DNA from: JBGOUJ01 sp041477005
Lineage (GTDB): Bacteria; Acidobacteriota; Terriglobia; Bryobacterales; JACQDG01
Assembly (NCBI GenBank): GCA_041477005.1
Contig: JBGOUJ010000261.1
Location: 1 to 9,948 of the forward strand
Direction of reading: 5' to 3'
Length of the DNA stretch: 9,948 bases
Below are positions 6,315-9,948 of this stretch, one piece after another; positions within the stretch are counted from its first letter, which is position 1, and each line of letters begins with the position of its first letter. The notes below the pieces were generated by a model, which was given only the letters and a program-made list of their open reading frames with translations, had not been told where the DNA came from and did no database searches. Made by a program: the position numbers and the translations under genes.

Positions 6315-8302
6315 GACGCCCGGCGCCGCTCGACGACTGCCCAGATAAGACACCCCAGCAGACTGGTGAGACTCAAGCTTTTGGCCGCATACATTTCCGC
6401 TCCGCCATCGTAGTTCAGGTCGATCGTGCAGCGCCCCTCGCAACGGGGCTCGATGACGATCAGCCCCAGTCCGTCGCCGAAGACTCGCCGCGGTTCGCCA
6501 TTTACGCTGGCATGCCAGCCGGCGTGCCAGGTCTCCTGCACCGAAATGAGCTGGCCTGGATTGAGGCTGGCGCTGATGCGCGCCGAGTGCCGTGATGTCC
6601 ACTGGAAGTCCGCCAGCGGGCGTGCCGGATCGTCCAACGCCGCGACATAGCGAAGCATTTCAGTAGGCTTCTGGGCGCTCTCCGTCGGCCGCCTCGCGTA
6701 ATCGCTCTTCTCGATCACGTGCGCCAGCGAACCGGAACGCAGCGGAACTTCATAAACCACGTCGTCGCCGTCGCGTCCCAACTCCTTGAGAACGGCGAAC
6801 TGCTCCGGCTTTTGAAACGGCTTGTAAAACTCGCCGCTGTGGGGCCCGCCCACCGCGATCGCCTGGACGCCGAATGCCTTGAGCCACACCAGGGCTTCGT
6901 CCAGGCGCCTCTCTCCGGCGCCGTCGCCGGAATAGAGAAAGGAGGACCCGATCGGCATTTCCGGATAGGGCCTGCCCTGATCGAAGCCCCCGCCGAACTG
7001 CGGAGTATCGGTGAAGGCGTTCATCCAGAACGAAATGGTCCCCGGAGCCAGAACCCGATGGCCATTCATGTGGCCGTCAAACCATTTCGCCATTTTGTAT
7101 TCGGTGGTGGCATGAATGTCGATGGACTGGATCCACCACCTCGCAAAGCGCCGCGCGTGATGAATCTGGGGATAGACTCCGAGCAGCGCTAGCAGCAACA
7201 CCGCCGCTTCCAGCCGATTCGGCAGCCGCTTCAGGAGCCATCGAGCAAGAAACACCAAACCACCGCAAATCGCCAGGTCCATTTCCACGTGATAGCGATG
7301 CGGCTGCGGCACCAGGTCGAATCCGCGCCAAAAAGTCGCGAGCGCCACCGTCGCCATGAAGAATGAGAAGAGCATGAAAAACTGAACGCCCGGCGGCGCG
7401 CGCCGCAGAGCGAGTTTCATGGCGACGGCCGCTGCGATGCCGACGACGGCGCGAACCGGGAGCATCCGATATACCGGCGCATAGTCTGCTCCGATCATCG
7501 CCGCATTCCAGCGGATGGTCGCGATCGTCGAAGGCGGAACCCATGGCCCTGCCAACAGGTACGCCAGCACGCCGATAGCGCCGGCGAGAAGCCATGTCCT
7601 GGATGTATTGCGGTTCAACGAATTCGTTCGCTCGAGCAGCAGGCACAATACCTCGATCGCCAGTGCGAACGCTCCGAGCCAGTTGGTCAGCGCCACGGCG
7701 GCCGATGCCACAGCCGCCAGCAGCACGTCCAGCGCCCTCCTGGAAACGAGAGCGCGATCGAGCGCCACGAGAGCCAGCGGCAGCAGCGCTAGTGAGGCCA
7801 CGTGCGGCCCCTCGCCGTACTTCACCAGAATGTCCAGCCGCCGCGGCATCCAGGGGCCGCCCATGCCGTCCCGGATGTCGCGCACGAGAATTGCCGACGG
7901 CGCCACCAGCGAATACAAAAGGCCCGCCGCAAAGCTGTAGAAGCGGTCACCCGAAAGTCGAACGCTCAACCAATACAGCGCAACAGGCCCGAGGCAATAG
8001 AAGCATGCCGTTACGAAGTGATACGCCAGCGCCGGGGACCAGCGGGCTATTTCGGCCACCGCCGCCACGATCACATGCAGCAGGGGTGGATAGGAATTCT
8101 GGTATGGTATGCCGCAGTACCACAAGGGAAACCACGTGAGGTCTCCCCAGTTGTTCATAATGTACCGGCTGATCGAGATGTACGCTGCCTCGATGGAACT
8201 GATGTGCTGCGTGTATTCGGTTCGAAACAGCTCCCAGCAAATCCAGGCGTTCAGAAGGAACAGGGCCGCCGGGAAACCCGCACGGAGAGTGCGGTCTCTC
8301 AT
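6311..8302 (-). CDS. Large GT-C-like membrane protein (6-pyruvoyl-tetrahydropterin synthase-related membrane family)
   Basis: A 663-residue protein with about 11-12 hydrophobic segments up to residue ~385, a soluble domain of about 250 residues, and one last hydrophobic segment near the C-terminus (645-658). After the first helix comes an external loop SSIEAAYISISRYI (35-48), then WFPLWYCGIPYQNSYPPLL (57-75). This W-x-P-L-W-x-x-G-x-P-x-x-x-x-YPPLL arrangement is typical of the uncharacterised 'PTPS-related' membrane proteins, which look like GT-C glycosyltransferases and have nothing to do with pterin synthesis. E38 is placed where GT-C enzymes have their catalytic acid. The segment ETWHAGWHASVNGE near 600 resembles the C-terminal beta domain of YfhO-like membrane proteins. 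GGGAG 5 nt upstream supports the ATG at 8302. The function, probably glycan or lipid modification at the outer face, is inferred. Confidence 0.82.
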   Translation of the reverse strand: MRDRTLRAGFPAALFLLNAWICWELFRTEYTQHISSIEAAYISISRYIMNNWGDLTWFPLWYCGIPYQNSYPPLLHVIVAAVAEIARWSPALAYHFVTACFYCLGPVALYWLSVRLSGDRFYSFAAGLLYSLVAPSAILVRDIRDGMGGPWMPRRLDILVKYGEGPHVASLALLPLALVALDRALVSRRALDVLLAAVASAAVALTNWLGAFALAIEVLCLLLERTNSLNRNTSRTWLLAGAIGVLAYLLAGPWVPPSTIATIRWNAAMIGADYAPVYRMLPVRAVVGIAAAVAMKLALRRAPPGVQFFMLFSFFMATVALATFWRGFDLVPQPHRYHVEMDLAICGGLVFLARWLLKRLPNRLEAAVLLLALLGVYPQIHHARRFARWWIQSIDIHATTEYKMAKWFDGHMNGHRVLAPGTISFWMNAFTDTPQFGGGFDQGRPYPEMPIGSSFLYSGDGAGERRLDEALVWLKAFGVQAIAVGGPHSGEFYKPFQKPEQFAVLKELGRDGDDVVYEVPLRSGSLAHVIEKSDYARRPTESAQKPTEMLRYVAALDDPARPLADFQWTSRHSARISASLNPGQLISVQETWHAGWHASVNGEPRRVFGDGLGLIVIEPRCEGRCTIDLNYDGGAEMYAAKSLSLTSLLGCLIWAVVERRRAS

Positions 8303-8307
8303 CTACG

Positions 8308-8312
8308 CTCCC
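8308..8312 (-). promoter_or_regulatory. Ribosome binding site of the GT-C-like gene
   Basis: GGGAG on the minus strand, 5 nt before the ATG at 8302, fixes the start. The 75-base gap between this start and the upstream gene's stop shows no convincing terminator, so read-through from the enolase-superfamily gene is possible. Confidence 0.6.
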
Positions 8313-8377
8313 GTGCCGGAAAAATTAGCGTCGCCGGGCCGCATAGCGAAGTTCTGACGTTGTCCCATTCACGCCGG

Positions 8378-9658
8378 TTACACCTTGGCCACGGTCTCCA
8401 CAATAGCGTCGCCGTTGGTGAATAATTCCGGCTTGATCCCGGCGCCGACACCCGGCAGCTCCGGCGCCGTGACGTGGCCGTTCTTCGGCGTCGGCGTATT
8501 GTTGATGAAGTGCGGGAATTGGTGGGCGTACTTCCAGTAGTTGCTCTCCATGATGAGGAAGTTGGGGACCGCCGTAGAGAGGTGCGCGGAGCAGACATAA
8601 AGTAGCGGCCCGCCGCAGGTGTGGGGCGAGGTAGGGATCAGATACGCATCGGCCAGGTCGGCGATCTTCTTCGCCTCCGACACGCCGCCGCACCAGGTCA
8701 CATCGTACATAACAACGGAGCAGGCCTTCGCTTCGAGGAACGGCCGGAACTCGTAGCGCGTGGCCAGGGTTTCGCTGACACAAATGGGCGTGCTCGTCAG
8801 GCTGGCCAGATGCGCGTAGGCTTCGACGTTGCTCGAAATCATCGCGTCCTCGAGGTAAAGGACGTCGTACGGCTCGAGCGCCTTGGCGACCCGCACGGCG
8901 CTGGTGAGGTCGAAGTTCGACCAGCAGTCCACGGCAATATCCATACGCTTTCCTGCAAGGTCGCGGATGTCGCGGATCCACTTCAGGCCCTGTTCCAGGC
9001 CCTCCTGCGAGATGAATTTTTCGCGCGCCCGGAAGGGATAGATCTTCATGGCCGTAGTGCCGCGGTCCAGCAGAAACTGCGTGATCTTCACGGTGTCGCG
9101 GCCCATCTTCATCTCATTGATGGCCCAGTAATCGGTCGTGGTGTTGTAGACGCGGACCTGCGAGCGCGTCTTGCCGCCGAGCAGCCGGTAGAGGGGCAGC
9201 CCGGACGCCTGGCCGAGAATGTCGAGCTGCGCCATATTGATGGCGCTCAGCGTCCGCATTTCAGCCCCACCGGCGTTCCGCATGACCGATTGGAAGTAGA
9301 GATTGTTCCAGATGCCGTCGATGTCGCGCGGGTCGCGCCCGAGGAGACTCCGCGCGTGGTCCTTGAGGGCGCCGACCTCGCTGTTGGACCAGGGGTAGGT
9401 TTCGCCGGTTCCTACAATCCCCTTGTCGGTGTGCAGCCGCACCCACCAGAACTCGGCGCCATCCGAGCCGCCGGAGCCGCCGCCGACGTGGAGGTCCTTG
9501 CGGAATGTCACCGCATCGATCTGGGTGATCTTCATCGGCTCGGTATTGTCGATCGCCGCCCGCAGGGTCGCAGGCAGCAGGCCGGCTCCCAGCGCGGCCA
9601 GCGAGCCAACGCCGGCCTGTTTCAAAAACGTCCTTCGCGTCGCTGGATGATGCTTCAT
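8378..9658 (-). CDS. Tat-exported mandelate racemase/muconate lactonizing enzyme-family protein
   Basis: A 426-residue enolase-superfamily enzyme with a Tat signal: TRRTFLKQAG (7-16) followed by a hydrophobic stretch ending near AAI (34-36). The mature protein has the N-terminal capping domain (about 43-160) and then the barrel. Visible metal ligands are D244 (in VDCWSNFD), E270 (YLEDAM) and E296 (VSETLATR). K205 in AMKIYPF occupies the second lysine of the KxK catalytic motif, and the first lysine is Ala. D319 (MYDVTWCGG) and H346 (TSPHTCGG) form the Asp-His dyad of the mandelate-racemase subgroup. This set suits a racemase or sugar-acid dehydratase (galactonate- or rhamnonate-type); the substrate cannot be named. 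Export is unusual, since most relatives are cytoplasmic, but Tat-tagged versions occur in Acidobacteriota and Planctomycetota genomes. GGAGG 6 nt upstream fixes the start. A same-strand gene ends 71 bases upstream. Confidence 0.92.
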   Translation of the reverse strand: MKHHPATRRTFLKQAGVGSLAALGAGLLPATLRAAIDNTEPMKITQIDAVTFRKDLHVGGGSGGSDGAEFWWVRLHTDKGIVGTGETYPWSNSEVGALKDHARSLLGRDPRDIDGIWNNLYFQSVMRNAGGAEMRTLSAINMAQLDILGQASGLPLYRLLGGKTRSQVRVYNTTTDYWAINEMKMGRDTVKITQFLLDRGTTAMKIYPFRAREKFISQEGLEQGLKWIRDIRDLAGKRMDIAVDCWSNFDLTSAVRVAKALEPYDVLYLEDAMISSNVEAYAHLASLTSTPICVSETLATRYEFRPFLEAKACSVVMYDVTWCGGVSEAKKIADLADAYLIPTSPHTCGGPLLYVCSAHLSTAVPNFLIMESNYWKYAHQFPHFINNTPTPKNGHVTAPELPGVGAGIKPELFTNGDAIVETVAKV

Positions 9659-9664
9659 TGTTTT

Positions 9665-9669
9665 CCTCC
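9665..9669 (-). promoter_or_regulatory. Strong ribosome binding site (GGAGG)
   Basis: A perfect GGAGG on the minus strand, 6 nt before the ATG at 9658. It is the best ribosome site in the window, suggesting efficient translation of the Tat-exported enzyme. Confidence 0.75.
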
Positions 9670-9729
9670 GTTATCGGTCTAACGCCGCTCCCTCACGGTT
9701 GCGGGTATGCTTGGGGACGTCATGCGCCA

Positions 9730-9948
9730 TTAGATTCGCACGGCGTTCTTTTCAACGTATTCGTCAATCTTCGTCCTCGCCGGCGGGCGGTGGTCGATGT
9801 AATAGAACCGCTCGGCGTACTGCACATTGTGCTGCCTGCCGTACTCCCTGTAGTCGTCGAGAAGGAACTGGCGGACGTATTGGCGGTTGGCGGTCTGGTC
9901 GTCGCTGCCGAGCAGCGGAAGGCGCCTCCCCTGCTTTGTCAGCCGTGC
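9730..9948 (-). CDS. C-terminal fragment of an unidentified protein (cut by window edge)
   Basis: An open frame enters from the right edge and ends at TAA (9730-9732), giving the last 72 residues. It is highly polar, with many Asp, Arg and Tyr (for example LLDDYREYGRQHN and ERFYYIDHRPPARTKIDEY), and has no membrane segment. I do not recognise the family. Balanced codon use and a clean stop 71 bases before the next same-strand gene suggest a genuine soluble-protein tail, possibly in one transcript with the Tat-exported enzyme. No terminator-like hairpin with a T-run was seen in the gap 9659-9729. Confidence 0.6.
   Translation of the reverse strand, partial: ARLTKQGRRLPLLGSDDQTANRQYVRQFLLDDYREYGRQHNVQYAERFYYIDHRPPARTKIDEYVEKNAVRI

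Noticed and set aside
8621..9682. Long plus-strand frame opposite the enolase-superfamily gene
   Set aside because: The opposite strand encodes a protein with complete catalytic residues and a strong ribosome site. This frame has no recognisable motif and is a GC-bias shadow.
1..9948. CRISPR arrays, tRNA or rRNA genes, insertion sequences, defence or biosynthetic clusters
   Set aside because: No regularly spaced direct repeats, cloverleaf-like segments, transposase motifs or recognisable defence genes were seen on either strand.

Overview
The window is about 9.9 kb of GC-rich bacterial chromosome with seven well-supported complete or near-complete genes, one partial gene at the right edge and one doubtful small ORF. 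The mix suggests a Gram-negative soil or sediment bacterium, most likely an Acidobacteriota of the Bryobacter/Solibacter type. It includes a TMTC-like membrane protein with a TPR tail, a HemQ of the non-Firmicutes type, a Tat-exported enolase-superfamily enzyme, and intergenic palindromes built on GTCGAGAC/GTCTCGAC. That placement is inference from gene content, not from a marker gene.

Layout. (1) 110-1441, plus strand: a divergent Nramp-family membrane transporter whose metal-coordinating motifs are replaced. (2) 1443-2999, minus: an ArnT/PMT-type (GT39-like) membrane glycosyltransferase, convergent with the transporter with a single base between the stops. (3) 3000-3293: an intergenic stretch with two perfect-stem palindromes and a weak small ORF that ends in an ATGA overlap with the glycosyltransferase start. 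(4) 3294-4877, minus: a TMTC-like multi-spanning protein with C-terminal TPRs, starting at TTG. (5) 4922-5635 and 5643-6314, plus: hemQ (coproheme decarboxylase) followed 7 nt later by nth (endonuclease III), with a promoter-like sequence in the short divergent gap. (6) 6311-8302, minus: a large GT-C-like membrane protein related to the 6-pyruvoyl-tetrahydropterin-synthase-related membrane family. Its stop codon is interlocked with that of nth in the tetranucleotide TTAA. (7) 8378-9658, minus: a mandelate racemase/muconate lactonizing enzyme-family protein with a Tat signal peptide. (8) 9730-9948, minus: the C-terminal 72 residues of an unidentified protein.

How the genes fit together. The hemQ-nth pair is an ordinary housekeeping operon: the last step of the coproporphyrin-dependent heme pathway, plus base excision repair. 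It is bracketed by three different polytopic membrane proteins of GT-C type (positions 1443-2999, 3294-4877 and 6311-8302), all on the minus strand. All three look like enzymes that use polyprenyl-linked sugars at the outer face of the membrane, but no dedicated glycan pathway genes are visible beside them. The sugar-acid-type enzyme, the downstream GT-C-like gene and the partial upstream gene lie in the same orientation with gaps of about 70-75 bases and could be cotranscribed.

No mobile element, CRISPR array, tRNA or rRNA was recognised. I do not see a clear new multi-gene system. The points most worth checking are the Nramp homologue without metal ligands, the palindromic intergenic element with its small ORF, and the grouping of GT-C proteins.
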